From contig BGKB01000261.1 of NCBI GenBank assembly GCA_003116975.1, positions 1-51,900 of the forward strand: a stretch of 51,900 nucleotides of DNA, given 5' to 3'. The position numbers and the translations under genes are program-made. A model generated the notes under the pieces. The model ran no database searches. It saw only the letters and a program-made list of their open reading frames with translations, and was not told the DNA's origin. Below, in pieces: positions 20,142 through 29,480 of this stretch (positions within the stretch are counted from its first letter, which is position 1; each line of letters begins with the position of its first letter). This stretch comes from Aurantiochytrium sp. KH105. Its lineage: Eukaryota > Sar > Bigyra > Thraustochytrida > Thraustochytriidae.

Positions 20142-20373
20142 GCCGCGCGCCGTTAGGTCCCTCTCCTTCGGGCTCTGCGCGCTCTCGGGTCTCCGCGCGA
20201 GGGTACCACGCGTAGGCACCGCGCCCGGTACGCCTCTCCGGGACCGCGGGCGCGTCGGTCCCGGTTCCTGGGACCCCGGCCTCGCAGACAAAGATCGAAA
20301 GCGAGCAGCAGCGCAGAGCCGAAAAGGCGAAGCACCAATTCCGCAACGAGCGAGCAGTGCAGACGGAGAGCAG
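20142..20373. promoter_or_regulatory. Bidirectional promoter region between LRR and WD40 genes
   Basis: Only 232 bp separate the two start codons, so both genes must be driven from this GC-rich stretch or from within each other's 5' ends. No named element was identified. Confidence 0.5.
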
Positions 20374-23300
20374 ATGGCGACGGAGGCCGCGGCGGAGGCG
20401 CGCGCGCGGGTGAGCGCGTGGGACGCGGCGCGCGTGGAGGCGCTGCTGGAGGCGGCCGAGGAGACGCGGCATGGCGAGGACGAGCAGCAGCAGCGGCATG
20501 GCGAGGTCGAGCAGAGCCGAGCAGGACGACGCCCGCACGTGCACGTGGTGGTCCCCGGGGAGGACGACGACGACGACGAGGGGGCGGAGGAGGAGGGGGA
20601 CGGGGCCCCGGAGGAGGCGAAGGAGCGACGCAGGAAGCTCGGCCTCGCCGTAGCGGAGGAGCTCAAGACGAAGAGCGTCGCGCTCGCAGAAAGGAATGTC
20701 GAGGTACTGGTCAGGGACGCTTGCGGCGCGGACGCTGCGAGTGCCGCGGACGGTGCGAGCGAGGCCGCAGCCGGAGGAAGACGGCAACAGCTGATCGTGA
20801 CGACGGGGACGGCGGGGCTGGAAGACGACGCCGGCGACGCGAGGGGCAAGACAGGTAACCTTCTTTGGAGTCTGGCGTGGAAGAGATTCGCGGTGTTCCC
20901 GGCCAATGAGGAGCTCCCCGAGCCAAGTGAACTCGCGACCCTCGTCGAACTTAGTGGCCCATCTCCACCCGACACGTCCAGCTGGCGGTGCCTTAGCGAT
21001 GAAGACGTGCGCGGTATGCGCGAAGCGTGGTCAGAGGAAGACCTCACTGCCCTACACAGCAGCCTCGTAGACGGAATCTTTCGTCGCTCCGGAGGCAGAC
21101 CCTGGCAGAACGCCTCTTCGTACGTGCTGACGCACTTCGCGCGCCACATGGTCGTTGCCGACCGGCGTGCTCAGGTGTACTTTCTCGTGGTAAACGTAAA
21201 CTGGGTGCTTGCCAAGCTTCTTAGCAACGAGGATGCCGTCTTTCGTAGCCTTGTGGACGTGGATCTGACAATCGCTGAATCTGAAGCCCCGCAATGCGTC
21301 AGCGCCATATCGCGCGCCGTTCGTAGCTCACGTGCCCTTGTCCTGAAGACAGACCCTGCCCGCAGAAAACAGCTTGCCAGCGAACTACTGTGGAATAAGC
21401 TTGCGGGGGTACAAGCCGGAGGAGATCGCTATTTCCACATGTTCGTGCACAACCTCTCTTCACTGCGAAAACTTCTCGCTGGACAGAGTGGCGGACCCTG
21501 TGCGCGCTGGCCTGTTCTTGCAAGCGCAATGGACCCCCTCATGCATCGCTATAAAGGTCTCGATCTCGGTTTTTTGCAATCCATCTCTGGCACGGGCCGT
21601 CCCCAGCGCTTTGCCTGCGCGGGATCCAAGGGTATCTTAGCGCTTGTGTCTTCTGAGACGGGACACATTCTCTCGTCTACGCCAGCGCACGCTGGTTGGG
21701 GCATCAACGGCCTGCAATTTGTCCCCGCGCTCAATGTCCTCGTTTCGGCCTCGCTGGACACGACCTGCAAGCTTTGGCGCCTTAACGAAGCGAGCGAATT
21801 CGAAGCCGTGGCCACCTTTGCCGAACACAAGGACTCTGTCCGAGCGCTCTGCTGCACGAGTTCCTTTGCGGCCTCTGGAGCAGACGATGGCACGGTACTT
21901 GTTTGGAGCCTGCCAGAGTGCAAAGTCTTGCATAGCTTTCAAAATGTTCACCAAGGTTGGTGCCTAGACGTGGACTTGGCCATGCCGCAGGATTTCTCAA
22001 GCTCCGAAGATTGCCTGCTGCACGTAGCGAGCTGCGCCGACGATGGACTTGGCCATGTCTGGATCAACTTGCGTCCGGCCGACAATCCTGACCCAATTGT
22101 GCTTCGTGGCCATTCGAACAATGTGACAGCCATCCGTTTTCTCGACCCAGCCACTGCGGAGCAAGCTTCTTCGATGCTGCGAGTTGCCACGGGATCGGCA
22201 GATCTCACAATTCGGATTTGGGGTCTCTCCGACTGGAACGAAGGCTCGAGCACCAACGTGGAGACACTCGTCTCCCTTGCTCAACACAAGGGCGAGATCC
22301 GCTCTCTGTGCGTGTGGAATGACCTCCTTGTTTCCGCATCGTCCGATCGCACCCTTAAAGTCTGGCATGTTCCAGAAGATACAGGCGCTGCTGGCGCAAC
22401 GATGGTAGCTGATCTCGTTGGTCATGCTGACGCTGTCAATGCCATTATTCGTGTTGATGAGCAATTTAGCTCTTCAGAGGCTGCAGGACAGAGCGGCTTC
22501 GCCTTTCTTAGCGCTAGCGATGACAAGTCCGTGCTCTGGTGGGATGTTGAAGGCCTCGAAGAGGAGACGTCGGCGCTTCGAACGCAGCAGCCGGATGCGG
22601 GTGGTGAGTCTGACATCGCCGGACACAGCGAGGCGCCCACCGAGGGGCCAGAAAGCGAGAGCGAGAGTGATGAGCACCAGCTCCGCAAAGCAACTGTGAC
22701 TGCCCTCTCGGTGACTCCTGAACACCACATATATGGATGCAAGACTGGGACTGTCTTTGTTGTTGAAGCGTTGACAGGCCTTGTTGCGCAAAATATCAAG
22801 GCGCACGCGGGGGAGGTGAGCGCAGTTTGTGCCAACGACAATGTGGTGGCAACGGGGAGCGGTGATCAAACCGTCATTCTTTGGGACAAGCAAACGTGGA
22901 AACAGATTTGTAGCTTTGGGGCTCACATTTCTCGCGTGGAGGCCTTGCGCATCGATGGCAACCTACTCTTTTCGGGTGGGCGTGACAAGTTCGTGCACGT
23001 GTACGATCTTGAGACCTGTAAGATGGTGTTCCGACTTCGAGGACACAAGGATACTGTCACGGCGTTTTCTGCAGTAGGCGGAATCGCTGCCGTGAATCTC
23101 GAAAAGGTCTTTCTCTCTGCCTCAGCAGACAATACTATTCGTAAGTTTCCAGCCAGGGTCCCCCCCTCCCAATTTCATTATAAAAGATTGACAGGGAGGC
23201 GCGCACACGCGCACGAGTGGGAAGAGAGGAAAAGAGGAAAGGGGAAGAAGGGGATGCGTCGAGGTGTACAAGAAGGATTTGTGAACAAGTGTGACTGACG

Positions 23301-24005
23301 TCTGAGAAATAATACGAGAAAACAGGTTGCTGGAATCTGGACGATGGTCTGGAGATCCGTATGCTCACAGGGCACGAGGCCAGCGTTCTAGGCGTCGAAC
23401 ACCTTGGCCCTGTCGAGGACAAGGAAGTTGTTCTCTCTTTTAGCTCAGATGGCTCAATTCGTTCGTGGGATTTGGTGTGGGGTCAGCCACTCCGCGTCTT
23501 GCAGTCGTTTACTTGCCCTGTGCTAGGAATGCAATTGACGGCCTCGCGCCAGCTCGTCTACGCATGGACTCGTGCCGGCCAGGTCGGGGCCTGGGACGTT
23601 GCCACGGGCGAGAAAGTATTTTCCTTTCAGGCCCCGCAAAGCGATGCAGCAGCCTTGGCCGACCCAGACCATGTGTTCACCGCAGGCGCTCTTCTCGACC
23701 GCAAAGATGCGCCCAATCTTGTCATTTGTGGATTAGCGCATGATCAAGGGGCATTGCTATTACAGGTTCCCTCCTCGAATGCGCCAGAGGGGAAGGCTAT
23801 GAACGACGTCGTCTTGGTACTCGATTCTCGCTCCTCCTACGGCCAACTCGACCATCCGTGGTTTATCGGACCTATTGAACGAATCGCCTTTGCCAATCGA
23901 CAAGCGAGTAATGCTTCATCGACGACGGATTCTGGTGCATCGCAATGCTCTTTTATCGCCGTATTCGCTGCCGCTGGCGTTGCGATGCTCGATGTCAACG
24001 TGTGA
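20374..24005 (+). CDS. WD40 double-propeller protein with APAF-1-like helical region (spliced)
   Basis: Two exons, 20374-23140 and 23326-24005, encode 1148 residues. Residues 1-155 are acidic/Ala-rich. Residues about 158-250 resemble the winged-helix part of STAND/NB-ARC proteins (WKRFAVFPANEELPEPSELATLVEL). Residues about 245-345 resemble the APAF-1 helical domain (YVLTHFARHMVVADR...NWVLAKL). From about 400 on there are at least twelve WD40 repeats (for example DTTCKLWRL, DGTVLVWSL, DLTIRIWGL, DRTLKVWHV, DQTVILWDK, DNTIRCWNL, DGSIRSWDL), enough for two seven-bladed propellers. No P-loop or NTPase core is present, so the ATPase switch of a STAND protein is missing. The start ATG has a strong context (CAGATGGCG). 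Role unknown; scaffold or sensor is inference. Confidence 0.85.
23141..23325 (+). other. Spliceosomal intron (185 nt, phase 1)
   Basis: Donor GTAAGT at 23141, acceptor AACAG ending at 23325, and a good branch-site candidate (TGACTGAC, about 23293-23300). Splicing joins the C of 23140 to GT of 23326 to make Arg and restores the WD repeat DNTIRCWNLDDG. Without splicing the frame runs into an unrelated Arg-rich tail and stops at 23298. Confidence 0.95.
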
Positions 24006-24122
24006 GATTGCGAGACCACCAGCTAGATTGGTCTCGTTTTCGTGTCGGTGCGTCCTCCAAGCTACACACATGTGTATCGTGAAAAGGTATTAAGATTGTT
24101 GTTCTTTCGTTATGATGCCATG

Positions 24123-24128
24123 AATAAA
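24123..24128 (+). terminator. AATAAA poly(A) signal candidate
   Basis: A canonical hexamer 118 bp past the stop of the WD40 gene and before the convergent stop at 24173. Whether this lineage uses AATAAA is not shown by the window. Confidence 0.4.
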
Positions 24129-24172
24129 GTGGCCCTGGTGCAAGTACGTACACATCTTGATTCCTAACACGA

Positions 24173-27100
24173 TCAAGAGGAAGAAGTAGAGTTTGCAAGA
24201 AGACCGTCCTCGAGTACCATGACAAATTCCTCAAAGTCCTTGCAGCGATTCTTGCTCGTCTTGGGACAAAAGTACTGTGAAGCGAAAAAGGCATCGGTAA
24301 CGCAAACGCCGAGAATGGTCGCAAAAATACGCAGCTCCCAGCGCTTCGATGCAAGGCACCCGTCAAGGTTCAGGAGCTCGTGCTGATAGTAAGAGTGCAG
24401 GTCGATGGTCGAGGCGTTCGGATAGTATTCAGCAGACATGGCGTCGCGCGGAATCTCGATCGCAGCGGAAGCATTCGTGCTGCCAAGACTCTTGCGCCGT
24501 TTCTTGAGGCGAGGGGCACCGGCGCCTGTGGTGCCACATGTTGAGACGAGTGGCTTGGGCTTGCCATCATTCCACCCGGCGGCATACGTGGTAACCCCTG
24601 CTATATCCGCTTGCAAAAACACGGAGTCGCCACGCTTGGCGTATTCGTGCTCCTGGACGATGTACTCTTGCGGAAAGAGGTCGTCGGCGTGCTTGACTTG
24701 GCCCATCATGAAGAGGCCCATATTCTTCTTCAAGTGGACGGCGGATTCCACAGAGGCCAGCAATGGGCTCGCGATTACGGTCCGGCCCGAGTCGGCCACG
24801 GGTTCTGCAAGACGCATGAGGGTAGCCGTTGTCCTCTCGCGCCCGGCAGCGTCAAACTTTCCTCGTAATGCGCCAGCAACGTCTACAAGATCAAGTTGGA
24901 CCGTCATGATCGTGTCACAGCAGCACAATCCAAAAAGATCAACACCAAGAGGCTTGCCCGCGCGCTTGATTTTCTTTGCGTGCGAAGGATTGTCCACAAA
25001 CCTTTCATCGGCGTTGTTCCACTTGGAGAGCATCGAATCACCATGAAGGCGTGCACCAGGAAGCATGACTGCCTTGCGGTGCTCATTGAACCACTGCACA
25101 AGAGGTAAAACGTTCCTCAGCGCGGCGACTGAAGCGCTCGCAGCAGCTTGTTTCGCGTTGGTGGTCGCGCTTGCGGCGGACTGATTCTTTTGCTCGCTAG
25201 CAAGGTCCACGAACGAGAGAGAAGCGCAAATGTGCTTGAAACGCTCGAGCTTCATGAAACGCGACAAATTCGGAGTCTTGTATGCAACGTGCGCACTGTC
25301 CACCCAGAGAGAAGACCGCGAAACGCGAGGAGAGTGCGTATGCGCGAGGACGACGCCAAGGTACGTAAAGAGATCCTTCTTGGTCAGCGCAGGCAACCCA
25401 TGATGCTTGAGGCGCTCCGAAGTGAAGCGCAAAAGTTTCTTCGTGTTCGAGTCCCCGAGAAAGAATGCCAGAAAATAGTCCATCGGTGAACGGTCCATGT
25501 TATCGGCCTTGCCGTGGTCGAACTGGATCGCGGGCTGCCTCTTGAATCCCATCGAGTTTCGAATGTCCGTTTTGACACCTTCCGCGATGACCCATTCGAC
25601 CTCTGTCCCTACATCAATGGAAGCGCCGAGTTTTGCACTCTTGGCTGCGTCGCTTTGCTGCGGCACTGCTGCGGCGGTCGGGCCTGCAGACGCACTCTCT
25701 GCCTCCATCGACTTTCTCTTATTGTCCTTCTTTTTCTTCTTGGTTGTTGATGCCTCTTTTTGGCTGCCGTTCTCTGCAGCGCCGACATTGTCATCGTCCG
25801 TGGGATGGTCAACAGAGTCCTTGCGCTTTCTCTTCAAGGCGCCGTTAGGAGGGGCGGCCGCGGATTCGTGCCCAGATGCATCCATTGCCGCGATGGGCCG
25901 CAACCATCGAGCGCCCAGTTTGACTCGGGCCGTGCTTCCGTCTGGCATCTCAAAATCAACGACTCGAGAACGCTTGATATCCTCAATAATTTTTCCCTTG
26001 ATCAGATTCGAATCCGCGTCCGCGTCTTTTACGGACGTGCCGTTCTTGAGGGACTGAACGATGCTTAAACTGGCACATGCCTCCGTTCCACGTGAGAAAT
26101 TTTTGGATCCGACGCTCGCCGCTTGCTCTGACGCCGGCGCGCTCTTGGGTGCAGCTGACGCACTCTTGGGTGCAGCTGGTGCAGTTCTTGTGCTGTCGGT
26201 ACTCTTGGCGACAGCGGTGACGGAAGCAGTGCTCTTTTTATTGCCGGTCGTGGTCTTGCTTGCACTCTCCCCTGCCTCTGCAAGCCAGCGCGGATTGATC
26301 GCATTTTCCTCCGTAGATCCGCCGGGAAGAGAGAACTTTACAACACAAGAGGCAGCCCCTTGATACTTTACGACCACACCTTTTAAGCTTTGGGTTCTCC
26401 AGTCAGGACCGAGAATGCGTCGTAACTTTCGGCCGTCGAAGGCGCGTTTCGCTAAGCAGCGGACGTTGGCACCAATTGGGAACTTTCTCGTTGACCCCTT
26501 TTTCGCTGCGACCTCGGGCTCCGTGCTCTTGACGTTCTTCTTGTTCGCGTTACCCTTTTCGCCAGATTCCTCAGCGTTGACACCACTATCGGAATCGCTG
26601 TCACTATCGCTGTCACTGTCGCTGCCGCTGCCGCTTCCACTGCCACTGTCGCTTCCGCTGCCACTGTCGCTTCCGCTGCCACTATCGCTGTCACTGTCAT
26701 TGCTGCTGGAGTCGTCATCGCTGTCACTGTTGCTGTCGTTCTTCTTTGATTCTTCTTCATTGGCCTTGGCGTCCTTCTTCTGCTTGTCTTTCTTCTTTTT
26801 ACCATTTGAAGCTGCCGCGTCTGCTGCATTCTTCTCTGCAGGCTTTGAGGTGGGTGCGGCGGACGCGGAAGCTGCATTGGCAGACGCAAGCGATGCTTTA
26901 GCGCGCTCTTGTGCAGACTCTACGGCTGAAGCCTTCAATGCTTCGATGTCTCCAATTGGGTGAAGCTGGCGACTTGAGATGTCGCGCTCTTCAACTCGAC
27001 CTTGACCGAAATCTACTTTCACCCGACGGGCATATCGAAGAATAGCTGTGACAGATCCGGAAACCACCACGGACCTCCACGACGGACCAAAAATTGCCTT

Positions 27101-28753
27101 TCCCTCTCGGGCCTTGAGAAACTTTTCTGCAGCAACGCAGACGGGGTCTCCAATATCAAACTTCTTGCCTCCTTTGGAGGTCTTGGTGGCTGTCGCTGTC
27201 GCTGTCGTTGTTGCGGGCGCGGCGGCAGCGATGGCGCCTGAGTCACCCTCTTCGGCATCCGAAGGCTTTTTCTTTGTCTTCTTCGCCTCCATTGTCTTTT
27301 TACCATGATCGACTGGCTGAGAAGGGCCAGCGCTCACTGGAGATGGCGTGGACTCCTTTGCCTTTTTCTTTGGCTTGGAGACGGCCTTGTCACTCTCTTC
27401 GTCGTCCTCTTCACCACTGTCGCTGCTGCCATCGCTGCTGCCATCGTCGCTGCTGCCATCGTCGCTGCCGCTGTCGCTCCCTTGGCCATCTTCCTCGCCA
27501 CTGCCGCTGTCGCTCTCACTTTCTTCGCTGTCGGACTCCTGGTCGTCAGCATCCGCCACGCGGCGTTTCTTTGCACTCGTAGAACCTGGCTTCGAAGAGA
27601 CTTTCGACGCGCCAGATGCTGACGCGTCTTGGCCCTTGGATTCAATGGGAGTGAGCAGTCTCGAAGCAAGCTTCACCTTGGAGGTCCGGCCGCCAGGGAG
27701 ATCGAACTCCACAATTCGCGAGCGTTCCAGCACCTCGATGACCGTTCCCTCTATCCTCTTCTTCGTCCAGCGCGGCCCAAAGGCTGCCCGTCCTTCCCTT
27801 CCATGAAATACGCGTTTAGCCTCCACAGAGACGCGGGATCCGACCAGATTCTTCTTTGAGTGAGGCGATGCCTCAAGTGCCGCGGTTTGTGAAGCAGAAA
27901 CATTTTTGACTGGGGTCGACGGTTTGCTGGAAACTGTTTTGGAAGGCTTTGGCGCGGGCTCCTCGCTGCTGTCGCTTTCGCTCTCTTCATCGTCTTCGCT
28001 CGCGTCACTGTCGTCACTGTCATCATTCTCGCTGCTCTTGACACTTTCGTCGCTTCCACTTTCTTCCTCACCGCTTCCGCTTTCTTCCTCGCCGCTTTCG
28101 CTGCTACTGCTTTGCTCTTCGTCGCTGCTCGCGACCTCGCGCCGCTGCTTTGTCGTGGCGGGCTTGGCAGAAGAAATCGACTTTTGTATCTGCGCTCTCT
28201 TGGCTGGACTCTTCTTCGGTGAATCGACAGCCTTTTCAGAATGGGAGCGGTCGTGCTTGGAGGGTGACTTGGGAACCTTTGCCTTGGGCGAAGCAGGTTC
28301 GTCAGGTCGTTGCGAACGTTCCTTGACCTTGCCGTTGCTGACCTTACTTTCGGTTTCGACTTGGCCATTCTCTTTACTCCCGTCGCCCGCACCATTGGCC
28401 CCACGAAGCGCTCGCAGTTTTGCCTTTTCCTCCTTTCTCTTCTTCTTGAGGGCCTTTCGTTCGAGCTTGGTCAAGTTCTCACGCGCAGTCGCTGCGTTGA
28501 GCGCTCTGGAAAACTTGTTGAGCTTGCTGATGGTGTACTTGCTGATGATCTTTTTGCCTTCAATCCTAAACTCTGCGACTCTCGCATTTGTAGAGGCGCC
28601 CGTGACAACGCCTTGATAGATCTCTGTCCTCCATTCTGAGTCTGGACCAAGCAGCTTGTCTGCCTTCGCGGCCGCATCTGGCGTATTGAAGATCATCGTG
28701 CCAGGCAAGGTGATCGTGTCGCCCTTCTGGAAGAACCTATCATTCTTGCCCAT
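24173..28753 (-). CDS. Modular protein with five repeated domains and a degenerate piggyBac transposase domain
   Basis: 1526 residues, one exon. Five copies of a ~66-residue module lie at residues about 11-82, 305-370, 535-600, 761-826 and 889-954. Consensus features are G-x-x-V, a basic helix, GP-x-W-R, G-x-V, a V-x-F strand, a G-x-x-x turn and a final L-x-P-I. They look like small β-barrels of chromo/Tudor size, but this is inference. Linkers are Ser/Asp/Glu-rich (210-265, 402-455, 670-725) and Lys-rich with NLS-like blocks. Residues about 1088-1500 are a piggyBac (DDE_Tnp_1_7) domain: MDYFLAFFLGD, KKDLFTYLGVVLAH, GKPLGVDLFGLCCCD, VIASPLLASVESA, TIDLHSYYQHELLNLDG, RWELRIFATILGVCVTDAFF. By hand alignment two of three catalytic Asp are replaced (G1238, S1329; D1451 kept) and the C-terminal Cys-rich finger is missing. 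Probably a domesticated chromatin or DNA-binding protein. Confidence 0.85.
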   Translation of the reverse strand: MGKNDRFFQKGDTITLPGTMIFNTPDAAAKADKLLGPDSEWRTEIYQGVVTGASTNARVAEFRIEGKKIISKYTISKLNKFSRALNAATARENLTKLERKALKKKRKEEKAKLRALRGANGAGDGSKENGQVETESKVSNGKVKERSQRPDEPASPKAKVPKSPSKHDRSHSEKAVDSPKKSPAKRAQIQKSISSAKPATTKQRREVASSDEEQSSSSESGEEESGSGEEESGSDESVKSSENDDSDDSDASEDDEESESDSSEEPAPKPSKTVSSKPSTPVKNVSASQTAALEASPHSKKNLVGSRVSVEAKRVFHGREGRAAFGPRWTKKRIEGTVIEVLERSRIVEFDLPGGRTSKVKLASRLLTPIESKGQDASASGASKVSSKPGSTSAKKRRVADADDQESDSEESESDSGSGEEDGQGSDSGSDDGSSDDGSSDGSSDSGEEDDEESDKAVSKPKKKAKESTPSPVSAGPSQPVDHGKKTMEAKKTKKKPSDAEEGDSGAIAAAAPATTTATATATKTSKGGKKFDIGDPVCVAAEKFLKAREGKAIFGPSWRSVVVSGSVTAILRYARRVKVDFGQGRVEERDISSRQLHPIGDIEALKASAVESAQERAKASLASANAASASAAPTSKPAEKNAADAAASNGKKKKDKQKKDAKANEEESKKNDSNSDSDDDSSSNDSDSDSGSGSDSGSGSDSGSGSGSGSDSDSDSDSDSDSGVNAEESGEKGNANKKNVKSTEPEVAAKKGSTRKFPIGANVRCLAKRAFDGRKLRRILGPDWRTQSLKGVVVKYQGAASCVVKFSLPGGSTEENAINPRWLAEAGESASKTTTGNKKSTASVTAVAKSTDSTRTAPAAPKSASAAPKSAPASEQAASVGSKNFSRGTEACASLSIVQSLKNGTSVKDADADSNLIKGKIIEDIKRSRVVDFEMPDGSTARVKLGARWLRPIAAMDASGHESAAAPPNGALKRKRKDSVDHPTDDDNVGAAENGSQKEASTTKKKKKDNKRKSMEAESASAGPTAAAVPQQSDAAKSAKLGASIDVGTEVEWVIAEGVKTDIRNSMGFKRQPAIQFDHGKADNMDRSPMDYFLAFFLGDSNTKKLLRFTSERLKHHGLPALTKKDLFTYLGVVLAHTHSPRVSRSSLWVDSAHVAYKTPNLSRFMKLERFKHICASLSFVDLASEQKNQSAASATTNAKQAAASASVAALRNVLPLVQWFNEHRKAVMLPGARLHGDSMLSKWNNADERFVDNPSHAKKIKRAGKPLGVDLFGLCCCDTIMTVQLDLVDVAGALRGKFDAAGRERTTATLMRLAEPVADSGRTVIASPLLASVESAVHLKKNMGLFMMGQVKHADDLFPQEYIVQEHEYAKRGDSVFLQADIAGVTTYAAGWNDGKPKPLVSTCGTTGAGAPRLKKRRKSLGSTNASAAIEIPRDAMSAEYYPNASTIDLHSYYQHELLNLDGCLASKRWELRIFATILGVCVTDAFFASQYFCPKTSKNRCKDFEEFVMVLEDGLLANSTSSS
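24254..25492 (-). mobile_element. piggyBac-derived transposase domain (domesticated, not a mobile copy)
   Basis: The C-terminal third of the 1526-residue gene. No inverted repeats or TTAA-flanked ends were noticed around the gene, and the domain sits in the same uninterrupted frame as the five host-type modules. It is a fossil of transposase origin rather than an active element. Confidence 0.75.
25892..26089 (-). repeat. Module 5 of the piggyBac-derived gene
   Basis: Residues 889-954. Keeps KGKIIEDIKRSRVVDFEMPDG and RVKLGARWLRPI, but the GP-x-W core is lost (replaced by DADADSN). Confidence 0.7.
26276..26473 (-). repeat. Module 4 of the piggyBac-derived gene
   Basis: Residues 761-826. Shows GANVRCLAKRAFDGR, LGPDWRT, KGVVVKY and VVKFSLPGG; ends NPRWLAE. 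Confidence 0.8.
26580..26716 (-). repeat. Ser-Asp/Ser-Gly repeat coding region
   Basis: Residues about 680-725 of the piggyBac-derived protein are almost only Ser, Asp and Gly, from a TCACTGTCGC/TTCCGCTGCC-like hexanucleotide pattern on the + strand. Acidic Ser-Asp tracts are classic casein kinase 2 targets; no site was tested. Confidence 0.85.
26954..27151 (-). repeat. Module 3 of the piggyBac-derived gene
   Basis: Residues 535-600. Shows GDPVCVAAEKFLKAREGK, FGPSWRS, SGSVTAIL, RVKVDFGQG and RQLHPI. Confidence 0.8.
27644..27841 (-). repeat. Module 2 of the piggyBac-derived gene
   Basis: Residues 305-370. Shows GSRVSVEAKRVFHGREGR, FGPRWTK, EGTVIEVL, RIVEFDLPGG and RLLTPI. Confidence 0.8.
28508..28723 (-). 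repeat. Module 1 of the piggyBac-derived gene (most divergent)
   Basis: Residues about 11-82. Shows GDTITLPGTMIF, LGPDSEWRTEIYQGVV and RVAEFRIEGKK; the final L-x-P-I is not kept. Confidence 0.65.
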
Positions 28754-29102
28754 TTTACGCTCTTTCTGCTCCTCCAGCAGTCCCGGTCTCCTTCGCGATC
28801 GCGGTCTCCCTCCTCAGCGCCGCGCTCGAGCGCGCTCTCCTCCGCAGCCACAAGCGTCGCGGCCTCGGTCTCCTTCGGCCTGGCCAGGTCGAAATGAAAT
28901 CCAGCCAATCAATCCCGTCGAGACCTCCCTCGCGGTCAGTCGCAGCGCCGCGGAGAGCGCGCCCTTCCTCCGCGCCCTGCGCTGCCCTGTCCTCCTCGCG
29001 CGCTGCCGCCGCCGCCGCCGCGCTCTTGCTCGCGCCGCCGCGCGTCTTGTCCAGATTTGCGGCCGCCATGGACGCACGGCGGCCACCGGCGGCCGGCGGG
29101 GC

Positions 29103-29168
29103 GCGCAAGTGGCGTATGCGCGCCGCGCAAGTGGCTTATGCGCGCCGCGCAAGTGCTCTATGCGCGCT
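29103..29168 (+). repeat. 22-bp tandem repeat, three copies
   Basis: Three successive 22-mers of the form GCGCAAGTGGCGTATGCGCG plus CC, with a few changes (GGCGTATG, GGCTTATG, GCTCTATG), followed by a partial GCAAGTGG. Each contains CAAGTG and ATGCGC. The period is not a multiple of three, arguing against coding. Confidence 0.9.
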
Positions 29169-29438
29169 GCAAGTGGGGAGCACGGCGCCGCGGCCGCGAG
29201 GGAAAAAAAGGGAAGAAAGGTGTGGTCCTGGGTGCAAAGCAGCGCCTCATCGGCGGCGGCGGCGGCGGCGGCCAAGAAGAGCTCGAGGAGCGGGGCCAGC
29301 GTGGGGAGATCGACGCAAGCGCAATGCGAACGCAAAGCGCAAGAGCCTGCTGCAAGAAAGAAATATGCAAGAGCAGCTGGAAGAGCCAAAAGGGTGGAGA
29401 ACTAATTGAAGACGAGAACGAGCGGTGAGAGCGGAAGT

Positions 29439-29480
29439 GAGAGCGAGAGCGAGAGCGAGAGCGAGAGCGAGAGCGAGAGC
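29439..29480 (+). repeat. GAGAGC hexanucleotide microsatellite, seven copies
   Basis: Seven perfect units, in the gene-free stretch 3' of EF-G1. Confidence 0.95.

Noticed and set aside
20142..21149. N-terminal extension of the LRR protein by 336 residues
   Set aside because: Ser/Arg-rich, overlaps the start of the divergent WD40 gene, and is probably its antisense shadow.
24173..28753. The piggyBac region as an active transposon
   Set aside because: No inverted terminal repeats or TTAA target duplications noticed, catalytic residues changed, and the domain is fused in frame to host-type modules.
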